The notes below the pieces were generated by a model. That model was not told where the DNA came from. It saw only the letters and a program-made list of their open reading frames with translations, and did not search any database. Shown piece by piece: positions 14,428-22,422 of a stretch of 24,792 nucleotides of DNA. The position numbers were made by a program, and so were the translations under genes. Within the stretch, counting starts at the first letter, position 1. Each line of letters starts with the position of its first letter. The stretch spans positions 1-24,792 of the forward strand of contig JAEZXP010000024.1 of NCBI GenBank assembly GCA_023419655.1, given 5' to 3'. The stretch is from Bacillota bacterium. GTDB lineage: Bacteria; Bacillota; Clostridia; Lachnospirales; Lachnospiraceae.

Positions 14428-15157
14428 CCTTTGCCAGCCTCCTTTCAAATACGGATAAAAGCTTGGACAGACCCATAACGATGATGAGATAGCAGATAGC
14501 GGCAATAATGAGCGGCGGAAGTATATCCCATGTTCTCGAGCCTATATATTGAGCCGCTTTCGTAAGGTCCGTAACTGCTATAACACCTGCTACCGAGGTC
14601 TCCTTGATTAATACAATAAATTCATTACCCAGTGCCGGCAATATATTTCTGACCGCCTGGGGTAATATTATTTTCCACATGGTCTGTATATAATTCATAC
14701 CAAGAGACCGGCCGGCGTCCATCTGTCCCTTATCAATTGATTCGATTCCCGCCCGTATAATCTCGGCCACATAGGCACCTGAATTAATTCCGAAGCTCAC
14801 CGCTCCGATGAGAATCTCATTGGAATTTCTCGATGTGAAAATCAAATTATAGATGATAAGAAGCTGAACCATCAGCGGTGTTCCACGAATAACATTGATA
14901 TACACATTACATAAAGAGGACAGCCACTTAATTTTATAGCTTGCTGCCGTTACCTTAAAAAACGCCACAACTACGCCGATAAAAATTCCCAAAAGAATTG
15001 CAAAAAAAGAAATCAATAAGGTAATCTTTAGTCCCTGCAGATAGGCAAGATAACGCTGGTCAGGAATAAGCGCATTATAAAAGGACTGATAAATTCCTGC
15101 TGCCCAGTCTTTTAATGCAGTGAATATGCCATATAACCATGAACCTGCTAAGTACAA
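14414..15157 (-). CDS. glnP: Polar amino-acid ABC transporter, permease
   Basis: This is the membrane channel subunit of the importer, with about five helices starting near ITLLISFFAILLGIFIGVVVAFF. It contains NVIRGTPLMVQLLIIY, typical of the His/Glu/Gln/Arg permease group. The cytoplasmic EAA loop that docks the ATPase reads EIIRAGIESIDKGQMDAGRSLGM. The frame is open to a TTG at 15181 and contains an ATG at 15172, but AAGGAG abuts that ATG with no spacing. The TTG at 15157 has GGGAGG (15165-15170) at 7 nt and is preferred, giving about 247 residues. A hairpin separates it from the binding-protein gene, which usually lowers permease output relative to the binding protein. Confidence 0.92.
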   Translation of the reverse strand: MYLAGSWLYGIFTALKDWAAGIYQSFYNALIPDQRYLAYLQGLKITLLISFFAILLGIFIGVVVAFFKVTAASYKIKWLSSLCNVYINVIRGTPLMVQLLIIYNLIFTSRNSNEILIGAVSFGINSGAYVAEIIRAGIESIDKGQMDAGRSLGMNYIQTMWKIILPQAVRNILPALGNEFIVLIKETSVAGVIAVTDLTKAAQYIGSRTWDILPPLIIAAICYLIIVMGLSKLLSVFERRLAKGDRN

Positions 15158-15215
15158 TCTATTTCCTCCCATCTCCTTCAATAAGCAGCTATTTGTACTT
15201 CATATTAATGAATAG

Positions 15216-15241
15216 GGGGCTGCACAATGACATACAGCCCC
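15216..15241 (-). other. Intercistronic hairpin between binding-protein and permease genes
   Basis: A perfect 7-bp GC-rich inverted repeat, GGGGCTG/CAGCCCC (15235-15241 with 15216-15222), with a 12-nt loop and no U-tract. Such hairpins after binding-protein genes commonly stabilise the upstream mRNA, so more binding protein than permease is made (known principle; applied here by position). Confidence 0.65.
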
Positions 15242-15269
15242 TGCAATCTTTTAAAGGTAGCCCTCTAAG

Positions 15270-16010
15270 CTATTTCTTTGTATGGTCAGCAGTAAATTCT
15301 TCTATTTTTCCATCTTTCTTTAACTGCTCGATTACCTCATTTATATCGTCCAATAATTCTTTATTACCCTTTTTTACAGCAATGGCATATTTATCCTCGA
15401 ATAATACCCCGTCCAGTATTACAAGCTCTGTATTGGTGCTTACCATCTCTTCCGCCGGATACTGGTCCATGACGATGCAGTCAATCCTGCCGTTCTTTAA
15501 ATCCTCGGCTGCCTGGGCAAACTTGGTATAGCGCTTTACATCTTTATATGCTATATTCTCCTCTACCCAAAAGTCTGCAATATTACCCTGCTGTACACCG
15601 ATAATCTTATCGTCCAAATCATCCAAATCTGCAACAGTGGGATTATCCTTATTGACAACCACCACTTCCGTCGAATTAACATAGTCAACAGAAAAATCCA
15701 TATTCTCTGCCCTCTCTGGATCTACCGATACACCTGCTGCTACAAAATCCACCGTACCGTTTTGAACAGCCAAAAGTGCACCTTCAAAGTCCATATTCCT
15801 TATCTCCAGCTCTTTTCCCAAATGGTCTGCAATCGCTTTAGATATATCCATATCAATTCCTACAACGTCGTTGCCCTTCATGTACTCATAAGGAGCAAAT
15901 CCCGCTTCCGTACCGACAATAATTGTCTCCTTCTTCTTCGAACCACATCCTGCAAGTAAAATCGCAGAAAATATTGTTACAACAAATAAACCGATGATAC
16001 TTTTTTTCAT
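15270..16010 (-). CDS. Amino-acid ABC transporter substrate-binding lipoprotein
   Basis: This family-3 solute-binding protein captures an amino acid outside the membrane and delivers it to the permease. The 246 residues start with a lipoprotein signal peptide (hydrophobic 5-20, lipobox LLAGC with Cys22) and then the family-3 ligand domain. Visible segments are IIVGTEAGFAPYEYMKGNDVVGIDMDI (given by its first and last motifs, TEAGFAPYEY and GIDMDI), FEGALLAVQNGTVDFVAAGVS, the hinge region IGVQQGNIADFWVEE and the C-terminal IEEF. It is the first gene of the three-gene importer, with a GGGAGG site before the ATG. The 77-bp gap after cheW shows neither a convincing promoter nor a terminator, so read-through from cheW is possible. 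The ligand is unknown. Confidence 0.93.
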   Translation of the reverse strand: MKKSIIGLFVVTIFSAILLAGCGSKKKETIIVGTEAGFAPYEYMKGNDVVGIDMDISKAIADHLGKELEIRNMDFEGALLAVQNGTVDFVAAGVSVDPERAENMDFSVDYVNSTEVVVVNKDNPTVADLDDLDDKIIGVQQGNIADFWVEENIAYKDVKRYTKFAQAAEDLKNGRIDCIVMDQYPAEEMVSTNTELVILDGVLFEDKYAIAVKKGNKELLDDINEVIEQLKKDGKIEEFTADHTKK

Positions 16011-16087
16011 TTTTTCCTCCCTCTAAACACCTCTTGGACAAAAGCCCTTCGGTACTAAAATTATCTCTTCTAAATCTTAAAACGCTG

Positions 16088-16543
16088 CTACTTTTTTAAC
16101 TTTTTCTCCAAGGTCTTCATCTCATTGCTGTCAACAAGTTCCTTGCTGTCTAAAAGTAAAATCAGCCCGTCACCTGCCCTTGCAATAGACTTTATATAAG
16201 AGGTGTTACTGGTTTTTATAATCTGAGGAGTATCAAATATATCGGATGCTTCAATATCCAGAATTCCCTTCACATGGTCTACCTCAAATGAAATATACAT
16301 CTCATCTACCTTTGTTACCAAATACCTTGTACTCTTATCCGGCTCTTTATCCTCAAGGCCGAATTTTCGCCTCAGGCTGTAAACGGGGATTTCATTCCCT
16401 CGTAAGTTGATTATCCCCTTCACATTATCCGGCAAATCAGCGATTTTCTTAATATCCATATCCTTTTCTATCGTATTTACTTCCGTAATATTAAGACCGT
16501 ATTCTTCTCCATCTAAGCAAAAAACCGCCTGCTTTATACTCAT
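16088..16543 (-). CDS. cheW: Chemotaxis coupling protein CheW
   Basis: CheW is a cytoplasmic adaptor linking chemoreceptors to the CheA kinase. The protein of 151 residues is essentially one CheW SH3-like domain. It shows MSIKQAVFCLDGEEYGL, ITEVNTIEKDMDIKKIADLP, VKGIINLRGNEIPVYSLRRKFG and DHVKGILDI. The open frame runs to 16573, but TGGAGG lies 5 nt before the ATG at 16543, and that start matches typical CheW N-termini. It lies 35 bp downstream of prfB, separated by a small perfect hairpin, and upstream of an amino-acid importer. No chemoreceptor or cheA is in the window, so it is an isolated copy, perhaps an additional paralogue. A CheV-type protein is excluded by the lack of a receiver domain. 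Confidence 0.92.
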   Translation of the reverse strand: MSIKQAVFCLDGEEYGLNITEVNTIEKDMDIKKIADLPDNVKGIINLRGNEIPVYSLRRKFGLEDKEPDKSTRYLVTKVDEMYISFEVDHVKGILDIEASDIFDTPQIIKTSNTSYIKSIARAGDGLILLLDSKELVDSNEMKTLEKKLKK

Positions 16544-16557
16544 AGTAACCTCCATTT

Positions 16558-16571
16558 GCCGCTTCAGCGGC
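16558..16571 (-). other. Short hairpin between prfB and cheW
   Basis: GCCGC-TGAA-GCGGC, a perfect 5-bp GC stem with a tetraloop, lies 8 nt after the prfB stop and just upstream of the cheW ribosome binding site. No U-tract follows, so it is not a terminator. It may limit ribosome reinitiation or mark an RNA processing site (inference). Confidence 0.55.
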
Positions 16572-16578
16572 ATACAAA

Positions 16579-17692
16579 TTACAGATTATTCTGTGTATTC
16601 CATTTTAAATATGCGTTTATAAATGGATCCAGATTTCCGTCAAGGACACTGGCCGCATTGCCTACTTCCTCATTGGTCCTGTGGTCCTTTACCAGCGTAT
16701 AAGGCTGCAGGACATAGGAGCGAATCTGACTGCCCCATCCTATTTCTTTTACCTCTCCCCGAATCCCTGATATCTTCTCCTGATTCTCCTGCTGCTTGAT
16801 AAGATACAGCCTTGCCTTAAGCATCTGCATTGCCTTATCCTTATTCTGCAGCTGGGAACGCTCATTCTGGCATTGTACCACGATATTCGTAGGCAGATGA
16901 GTAATTCGGATTGCTGATGAGGTCTTATTCACATTCTGCCCGCCGGCTCCACTGGAATGGTAGGTATCAATTCGCAAGTCCTTCTCATCAATCTCAATGC
17001 CCGTATCTTCCTCAATATCCGGCATTACATCACAGGATACGAAAGAGGTCTGACGCTTTCCTGCCGCGTTAAACGGCGAAATTCTGACCAGACGATGAAC
17101 ACCCCTCTCAGATTTCAGGTAGCCGAACGCATTCTCTCCATTCACCTGCAGGGTAACTGATTTTAAGCCGGCTTCATCACCATCCAGAAAATCAAGAATC
17201 TGTGTGGTATAGCCCTTCTTATCAGCCCATCTTTGATACATTCGAAGCAGCATCTCCGCCCAGTCACAGCTTTCTGTTCCTCCGGCTCCAGCATGCAGGG
17301 TAAGGATTGCATTATAACCGTCATATTCCCCGGATAGCAGGGTCTTAAGCTTAAGCTTCTCCAAATCACTGACAAACAGATTCAGGGATTCTTCTATCTC
17401 AGGCAGTAATGACGCATCGTTTTCCTCGTACCCCATCTGAATCAGCGTCGCAACATCTTCATATTCCGTCTTAAGCCGGTTATATTCATCTGCAATTCCT
17501 TTAAGAGACTTAAGTTCTCTCATGATGTTCTGGGCCTTATTCGGGTCCTCCCAAAAATCCAGTGCTTCCATGACCTTATTAATCTCTGCTATACGCGATT
17601 CTTTTTCAGCCAGGTCAAAGTGAATCCCCCACTTCAAGCAGCGGTTTTTCATAGGTTCCTAAGGTATACTTATACTGATCTAACTCAACCAC
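16579..17692 (-). CDS. prfB: Peptide chain release factor 2 with programmed +1 frameshift
   Basis: RF2 reads UAA and UGA stop codons and triggers peptide release. The uninterrupted frame starts only at 17652, but that N-terminus (MKNRCLKWGIHF) is out of register. The true start is GTG at 17692, with AGAGG 7 nt upstream. It encodes MVELDQYKYTLGTYEKPLLE plus VGDSL, then CTT TGA C at 17620-17614. A +1 slip at codon 25 skips the in-frame UGA at codon 26 and continues DLAEKESRIAE, giving 370 residues. A G-run (GTGGGGG) precedes the slip site as the internal Shine-Dalgarno-like stimulator. Downstream are SPF (stop-codon recognition, in RISPFNAAG) and the catalytic GGQ (SSGAGGQNVNK). UGA at codon 26 is the classical autoregulatory site: low RF2 favours the slip. 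Confidence 0.96.
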
Positions 17693-17712
17693 TCAATCAC
17701 CTCTTCCTACAT

Positions 17713-17741
17713 AGTATAACGTACTGTTTATAAAAATTCAA
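17713..17741 (-). promoter_or_regulatory. Promoter of prfB
   Basis: On the minus strand TTGAAT (17736-17741), 17 nt, then TATACT (17713-17718). The predicted start leaves a leader of only about 15 nt, just enough for the AGAGG ribosome binding site before GTG. Confidence 0.65.
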
Positions 17742-17777
17742 TATCCAATGTATAAAAATTCGTTCTAAAATTATGCT

Positions 17778-20351
17778 CTAGGCATTCTTTCCGCAGCAAT
17801 GCTTATATTTTCTTCCGCTGCCGCAAGGACACGGGTCATTTGGCTGCACCTTTTTGCCTGCTCTTTTTACAGGTGCATTGGCTAAGCTGTCATCCCTATT
17901 GGTGCCTGTAACTTTCGCCACCTCTTCTCTCTCAACCTTCTGTTCAATCCTTACATGCATCAGCGCCTTAACGGTTTCCTCCTGAATCGATTCCGTCATC
18001 GCCTCAAACATTTCAAATCCCTGGAATTTGTATTCCACGATTGGCTGACGGTTACCATATGCCTGAAGTCCGATTCCCTGACGGAGTTGGTCCATATCAT
18101 CAATATGGTCCATCCATTTTCGGTCGATGGATTTTAGAAGAATTACACGCTCTACTTCCCTCAAATGCTCCCTTTCAGGAAACTGCGCTTCTTTTTCCTC
18201 ATATAGCTTAACTGCCACCTCTTTTAACTGCTGAACCAAATCATTTTTCTTCATGTGCTTCATCTGTTCAGGTGAGATTTCAACCGGTTCCATCGGTATT
18301 ATCGGAAGCAACAGGTTATTCAGTTCCTCCAGATTCCATTCCTCTGCATGCTGGTCCTCACTTATGCAGGAGTTTACACAGCCTTCGACTGTGTCGGTTA
18401 TCATCTTATAGATGGTATCCCGCATGCTCTCGCCATCCAGAACTCTTCTTCTCTCTGCGTAAATAACCTCTCTCTGCTCATTATTTACCTGGTCATATTC
18501 CAGCAGATTCTTTCTTATTCCGAAGTTATTGCTCTCTATCTTCTTTTGCGCTTTCTCGATAGCATTGGAAAGCATATTATGCTCTATCTGCTCACCATCG
18601 GGTATTCCCAAGGAATTAAATATGCCCATCAACCGTTCAGAGCCGAACAGACGCATAAGGTCATCCTCCAGTGAAATATAAAAACGGGATTCTCCAGGGT
18701 CGCCCTGTCTTCCGGCACGTCCGCGAAGCTGATTATCAATACGTCTTGCCTCATGACGCTCCGTACCGATAATCTTTAAACCTCCGGCCTCCGGCACACC
18801 TTCGCCCAGCTTAATATCCGTACCACGGCCTGCCATATTGGTGGCAATCGTAACCGCTCCGAACTTTCCGGCCTCGGCTACAATCTCTGCCTCCATCTCA
18901 TGGAATTTGGCATTCAGTACATTATGGGGAATATTCCTTTTCTTTAAAAGGGCACTGATTTCTTCAGAGGCATCAATGGTAATCGTACCTACAAGTACCG
19001 GCTGTCCCTTTCTATGGGATGCCACCACTTCCTCTACAATCGCCTGAAGCTTTTCCTTCCTTGTCTTATAAACAGCATCCTGATGGTCAATACGCGCTAC
19101 CGGCACATTGGTCGGAACCTCAATAACATCCATTCCGTAGATTTCTCTGAATTCCTGTTCCTCTGTCAGGGCGGTACCGGTCATACCACACTTTTTATTG
19201 TATTTATTAAAGAAGTTCTGGAAGGTAATCGTAGCCAGGGTCTTGCTTTCCCTGTTTACCTTCACATGCTCTTTCGCTTCTATCGCCTGATGAAGTCCGT
19301 CACTATACCGTCTGCCGGGCATAATACGTCCCGTGAACTCGTCCACAATTAAGACCTCGTTGTCCTTAACAACATAATCCTTATCCCGATGCATCAGATT
19401 GTGTGCTCTTAAGGCAAGAATTATATTATGCTGAATCTCAAGGTTCTCTGGGTCTGCCAGATTTTCTATGTTAAAGAAACCCTCTACCTTCTTAACACCT
19501 TCTGCTGTCAGGTGGACATTCTTTTCCTTCTCATTAACGATAAAGTCGCCCTCTTCTACAATCTCTTCCTTCATAATCGCAGCCATCTTCGTAAGCTCGC
19601 CACTGGCCTTACCTTTGGTCAGCTGCCTGGCCAGTATATCACATACCCGGTAAAGCTCCGTCGATTTTCCGCTGCTGCCCGATATAATAAGAGGCGTTCT
19701 GGCTTCATCGATTAACACGGAGTCAACCTCATCGATAATTGCATAATGAAGGTCTCTTTGTACCAGCTGCTCTTTATAGATAACCATGTTATCTCTTAAG
19801 TAGTCAAAGCCGAATTCATTATTCGTACCGTAGGTAATATCACAGGCATAGGATTCCCGTCTCTCATCCTTTTCCAGGCTGTTTAAGATAACGCCGACCT
19901 TTAAGCCTAAAAATTCATGAATCTGGCCCATCCATTCCGAGTCACGCTTTGCCAGATAGTCATTAACGGTAATAATATGGACACCCTTTCCTTCCAGGGC
20001 ATTAAGATAAGCGGGTAAGGTAGCCACAAGGGTCTTACCTTCACCGGTTCTCATCTCCGTAATACGTCCCTGATGCAATATAACACCGCCGATTAACTGA
20101 ACTTTAAAGTGTCTGAGACCAATCGTTCTTTTTGAAGCCTCACGCACAGCTGCATAAGCCTCCACCAATATATCATCCAGTGTTTCTCCATTTTTAAGTC
20201 TATTTTTGAATTCTGTGGTTTTTGCTCTGAGGTCTTCATCCGATAACTTTTCATATTCAGGCTCCAACGCCTCTATCTTATCTACGATGGGTAACACACG
20301 CTTGATTTCTCTTTCACTATGTGTTCCAAATATCTTCTCTAAGAATCCCAT
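17778..20351 (-). CDS. secA: Preprotein translocase ATPase SecA
   Basis: SecA drives secretory proteins through SecYEG at the membrane. The 857-residue protein has MGFLEKIFGTHSEREIKR at the N-terminus and Walker A RTGEGKT (about 101-107). The DEAD-type IIDEVDSVLIDEART sits near 206-219, and the helicase C-domain shows TNMAGRGTDI and RGRAGRQGDPG. The carboxy-terminal zinc motif CPCGSGRKYKHCC (SecB or ribosome contact) is intact. The open frame extends to a TTG at 20384, but the extra eleven residues are not family-like. The ATG at 20351 is used; its ribosome binding site (GGAAAGG, about 12 nt away) is rather distant. prfB lies immediately downstream, as in many Firmicutes, though with its own promoter. 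Confidence 0.96.
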   Translation of the reverse strand: MGFLEKIFGTHSEREIKRVLPIVDKIEALEPEYEKLSDEDLRAKTTEFKNRLKNGETLDDILVEAYAAVREASKRTIGLRHFKVQLIGGVILHQGRITEMRTGEGKTLVATLPAYLNALEGKGVHIITVNDYLAKRDSEWMGQIHEFLGLKVGVILNSLEKDERRESYACDITYGTNNEFGFDYLRDNMVIYKEQLVQRDLHYAIIDEVDSVLIDEARTPLIISGSSGKSTELYRVCDILARQLTKGKASGELTKMAAIMKEEIVEEGDFIVNEKEKNVHLTAEGVKKVEGFFNIENLADPENLEIQHNIILALRAHNLMHRDKDYVVKDNEVLIVDEFTGRIMPGRRYSDGLHQAIEAKEHVKVNRESKTLATITFQNFFNKYNKKCGMTGTALTEEQEFREIYGMDVIEVPTNVPVARIDHQDAVYKTRKEKLQAIVEEVVASHRKGQPVLVGTITIDASEEISALLKKRNIPHNVLNAKFHEMEAEIVAEAGKFGAVTIATNMAGRGTDIKLGEGVPEAGGLKIIGTERHEARRIDNQLRGRAGRQGDPGESRFYISLEDDLMRLFGSERLMGIFNSLGIPDGEQIEHNMLSNAIEKAQKKIESNNFGIRKNLLEYDQVNNEQREVIYAERRRVLDGESMRDTIYKMITDTVEGCVNSCISEDQHAEEWNLEELNNLLLPIIPMEPVEISPEQMKHMKKNDLVQQLKEVAVKLYEEKEAQFPEREHLREVERVILLKSIDRKWMDHIDDMDQLRQGIGLQAYGNRQPIVEYKFQGFEMFEAMTESIQEETVKALMHVRIEQKVEREEVAKVTGTNRDDSLANAPVKRAGKKVQPNDPCPCGSGRKYKHCCGKNA

Positions 20352-20454
20352 TTTATAACCATGCCTTTCCTTAATAATTTGCAAACTTTGACCCGTAAGC
20401 GCAAAGCTGCTTCACTCCTGTATTCTATATGCTCATAACAATTTTTCACCTAAT

Positions 20455-20483
20455 ATTGTAACATTACAAGCATTGTTATTCAA
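20455..20483 (-). promoter_or_regulatory. Promoter of secA
   Basis: On the minus strand TTGAAT (20478-20483), 17 nt, then TACAAT (20455-20460), between the hpf terminator and secA. It leaves a leader of about 100 nt containing the imperfect hairpin GTGAAGC/GCTTAC, with no secM-like leader peptide visible. Confidence 0.6.
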
Positions 20484-20509
20484 CTTAATTTTATCCGCAA
20501 GGATTTTAT

Positions 20510-20571
20510 CAAATAAAGAGCTATCGCAAAACACTGACGTTTACCTGTGTTTTAGTTCTTTGCGACAGCCC
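20510..20571 (-). terminator. Intrinsic terminator of hpf
   Basis: The minus-strand arms 20559-20571 (GGGCTGTCGCAAA) and 20518-20530 (TTTGCGATAGCTC) form a 13-bp stem with two G-U pairs. An inner ACAC/GTGT hairpin occupies the loop, and the stem is followed by TTTATTTG. It lies about 80 nt past the hpf stop. Confidence 0.8.
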
Positions 20572-20653
20572 TTTTAATTTAGGTTAATTTGTAGTTAATC
20601 ATTTTGTAAGCGGATTCACCCGAAACACTTCGTATTTCCCGTTCAAGTTAAGC

Positions 20654-21181
20654 CTAGTACTCCGGCTCTATAAGCCCATAGGTATTCCCTTTTCTCTTAT
20701 ATACCACATTTACTTCATTCGTGCTGGCATTTCTGAACACATAGAAGTTGTGTCCCAATAATTCCATCTGCACACAGGCTTCTTCTGCATCCATCGGCTT
20801 AATTGCAAACCGTTTTGTCTTAACAATCTTAATACCGTCATCCTCAACATAACGGTCCTCCATAAAAGCCTTATTAAAATTAGAAGACGCTTGTTTATGG
20901 TTTATCAATTTATTCTTGTACTTTCTTAACTGACGTTCAATAATTTCTTCAACCAAATCTATTGAGGCATACATATCATTACTGGTCTCTTCTGCTCGGA
21001 TGATACTTCCTTTTACAGGAATAGTAACCTCGATTTTTTGTCTTTCCTTTTCAACACTAAGTGTTACATGGATTTCTGTATCAGGGGTAAAATAACGTTC
21101 CAGTTTCCCAATCTTCTCATATACAGCAGTCTTTAGGCTTTCCGTTACATTAATGTTCTTTCCGCTGATAATATAGCGCAT
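20654..21181 (-). CDS. hpf: Long-form ribosome hibernation promoting factor
   Basis: HPF binds the 30S decoding channel and joins 70S ribosomes into inactive 100S dimers in slow growth. The 175 residues start MRYIISGKNINVTESLKTAVYEKIGKLERYF, represented by the motif GKNINVTE and the RNA-binding beta-alpha fold to about residue 100. After a linker comes the C-terminal dimerisation domain (about 120-175: IVKTKRFAIKPMDAEEACVQ, LLGHNFYVFRN, VNVVYKRKGNTYGLI). The long form acts alone to form dimers, unlike the short enteric protein. The open frame reaches 21211, but AAGGAG lies 9 nt before the ATG at 21181, and that start is family-typical. It has its own consensus promoter and terminator, so it is monocistronic. 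Confidence 0.95.
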   Translation of the reverse strand: MRYIISGKNINVTESLKTAVYEKIGKLERYFTPDTEIHVTLSVEKERQKIEVTIPVKGSIIRAEETSNDMYASIDLVEEIIERQLRKYKNKLINHKQASSNFNKAFMEDRYVEDDGIKIVKTKRFAIKPMDAEEACVQMELLGHNFYVFRNASTNEVNVVYKRKGNTYGLIEPEY

Positions 21182-21231
21182 ACGAATCAACTCCTTTGCT
21201 TCTATTAGCATCTGATATATATGCTTAATTA

Positions 21232-21260
21232 ATTATAGCATAGTGGAAAAAATGTGACAA
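21232..21260 (-). promoter_or_regulatory. Strong promoter of hpf
   Basis: On the minus strand TTGTCA (21255-21260), exactly 17 nt, then a consensus TATAAT (21232-21237) with an extended TGC element just upstream. Confidence 0.82.
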
Positions 21261-21851
21261 GCACTTTAAATTATGTGCGAAGTAGTCTTAAGCTTCACAA
21301 TTTCACAAACTATTCACCCAATTTTTGCATATCTCCATATTAGCGAAATGTTTCTGTTAAGATTTAGTCAATTTATTTTATATTTAATTATTTTCCGACA
21401 ACAAAAATGAGAAGTGTAAAAAGGTAATTTTTGGTTATAAAAAGTCGATTTATCAGAAGTGACAAAACGGATTTTCGAACTTGACAGGTTTTTTTCTATG
21501 CGACAAGAGTAGTTTACAAATGTGGATAATGTGGATAAATCCGTGTATAACTTCTTTTTATTCAAAAATAAGGCTTTTTTTATGTTGATAACTTTTTTAT
21601 AACTTTATTATTCAAAATCCAATATATCCATTTTATGTAAGTATTATTCATGTTTTTGTGCAACATCACTATAGCACGCTTTGTCAATAGGCCTTTTCTA
21701 TGATTTAGTTTAAGATTCTTTCTTATAAGTATTTCTCTAATTAAATCAATTTTCGAAATTTTATGAAGGTTAATTTATTATATTGCCAAAACAATTTCTC
21801 AATTAACAAATCAACAGAATAGCCTTCAGCACAGACACAGCCTCTTACAGA
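21261..21851. other. Long AT-rich non-coding region
   Basis: About 590 bp between the hpf promoter and the pilZ terminator hold no credible gene on either strand. The only notable open frame, on the minus strand at 21368-21565, starts with TTG, lacks a ribosome binding site and merely translates the DnaA boxes. No conserved RNA family was recognised. The content is homopolymer-rich A/T DNA with the DnaA-box cluster near its middle. Confidence 0.6.
21521..21591 (+). promoter_or_regulatory. Tandem DnaA boxes
   Basis: Two perfect DnaA boxes, TGTGGATAA (reverse complement of the consensus TTATCCACA), stand back to back at 21521-21529 and 21530-21538. A one-mismatch copy TGTTGATAA follows at 21583-21591 in the same orientation, and a two-mismatch copy lies at 21542-21550. 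Flanks are very AT-rich. No dnaA, dnaN or rpmH gene is nearby, so this is either an orphan DnaA-titration or regulatory site, or part of an origin in an unusual position. Confidence 0.65.
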
Positions 21852-21903
21852 TATAAAAAGGGCACACCTGCATAACCACAATAAGGCTCATGCTTGTGCA
21901 CCC
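21852..21903 (-). terminator. Intrinsic terminator of pilZ
   Basis: On the minus strand GGGTGCAC (21896-21903) pairs with GTGTGCCC (21860-21867), including G-U pairs, with further pairing of GCAT/ATGC inside. It is followed by TTTTTATAT. It lies about 50 nt after the stop of the PilZ gene. Confidence 0.8.
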
Positions 21904-21954
21904 GGTATTTTGCAATCATTCGTACTTGTATATCATTACTATCCATTCATACTA

Positions 21955-22317
21955 TCAAGCTTTCAGACTTCTTTCATAGTGGTCTACCTTTTCGGCAAGG
22001 AATGGAGCAAGTCCGACAAATTCAGCTCCGTATGCTCTCTGCTCACCATCCGCTTTACTCGTTCGGACAATCCGTATTACCACCCTGAAAAAATCTCCGT
22101 TACTAAAATTAATCGTTCCTCTGAAATAATATCCTATCGGTAAAATTGCTTTACTTACGAATCCGATACCGCTTTTGGATATGTCAAAAACCAAAATAGA
22201 TGCACCTAAATTGCCGACTACTACATTATCCTGTTTAAAGATTTCATCTATCTCCAGCTTAAGGTCAATAGGCAGCCTTTTATATCTTCTTCTTTCATTT
22301 TCATGATTAGCTTCCAT
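21955..22317 (-). CDS. Single-domain PilZ protein (c-di-GMP receptor)
   Basis: PilZ domains bind the second messenger c-di-GMP. The 120-residue protein is almost only a PilZ domain. The arginine motif RxxxR is seen at Arg10-Arg14 (ERRRYKRLP) and the (D/N)xSxxG motif at 45-50 (DISKSG), followed by IGFVSKAILPIGYYF, so both ligand-binding motifs are intact. It has no YcgR N-domain, membrane segment or signal peptide, and is presumably cytoplasmic. The ATG at 22317 follows AGAGGAG at 8 nt. With motAB and cheW in the same window, a role in motility control is plausible but unproven; surface or polysaccharide regulation is equally possible. Monocistronic, with its own terminator. Confidence 0.9.
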   Translation of the reverse strand: MEANHENERRRYKRLPIDLKLEIDEIFKQDNVVVGNLGASILVFDISKSGIGFVSKAILPIGYYFRGTINFSNGDFFRVVIRIVRTSKADGEQRAYGAEFVGLAPFLAEKVDHYERSLKA

Positions 22318-22422
22318 AGGGCATACTCCTCTTATCCATATTTTTTATTATTTGAGAGCAAATGATATTCACACTAAACTTATTTTACCACAATTTGATA
22401 TTTATTCCAATAACAAATTAAT

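Noticed and set aside
14428..14505. Longer N-terminus for the ABC ATPase starting MPLSAISSS
   Set aside because: It is read out of frame from the permease end, has no ribosome binding site and makes the protein longer than family norm. The GTG at 14427 has AAAGGAGG.
21368..21565. Minus-strand open frame of 65 codons in the AT-rich gap
   Set aside because: TTG start without a ribosome binding site, no recognisable protein character, and its LSTLSTF segment is just translated DnaA boxes.
21261..21851. Calling the DnaA-box region the chromosomal origin
   Set aside because: No dnaA, dnaN, rpmH or gyrase genes nearby and only two perfect boxes. The evidence supports DnaA boxes, not oriC.
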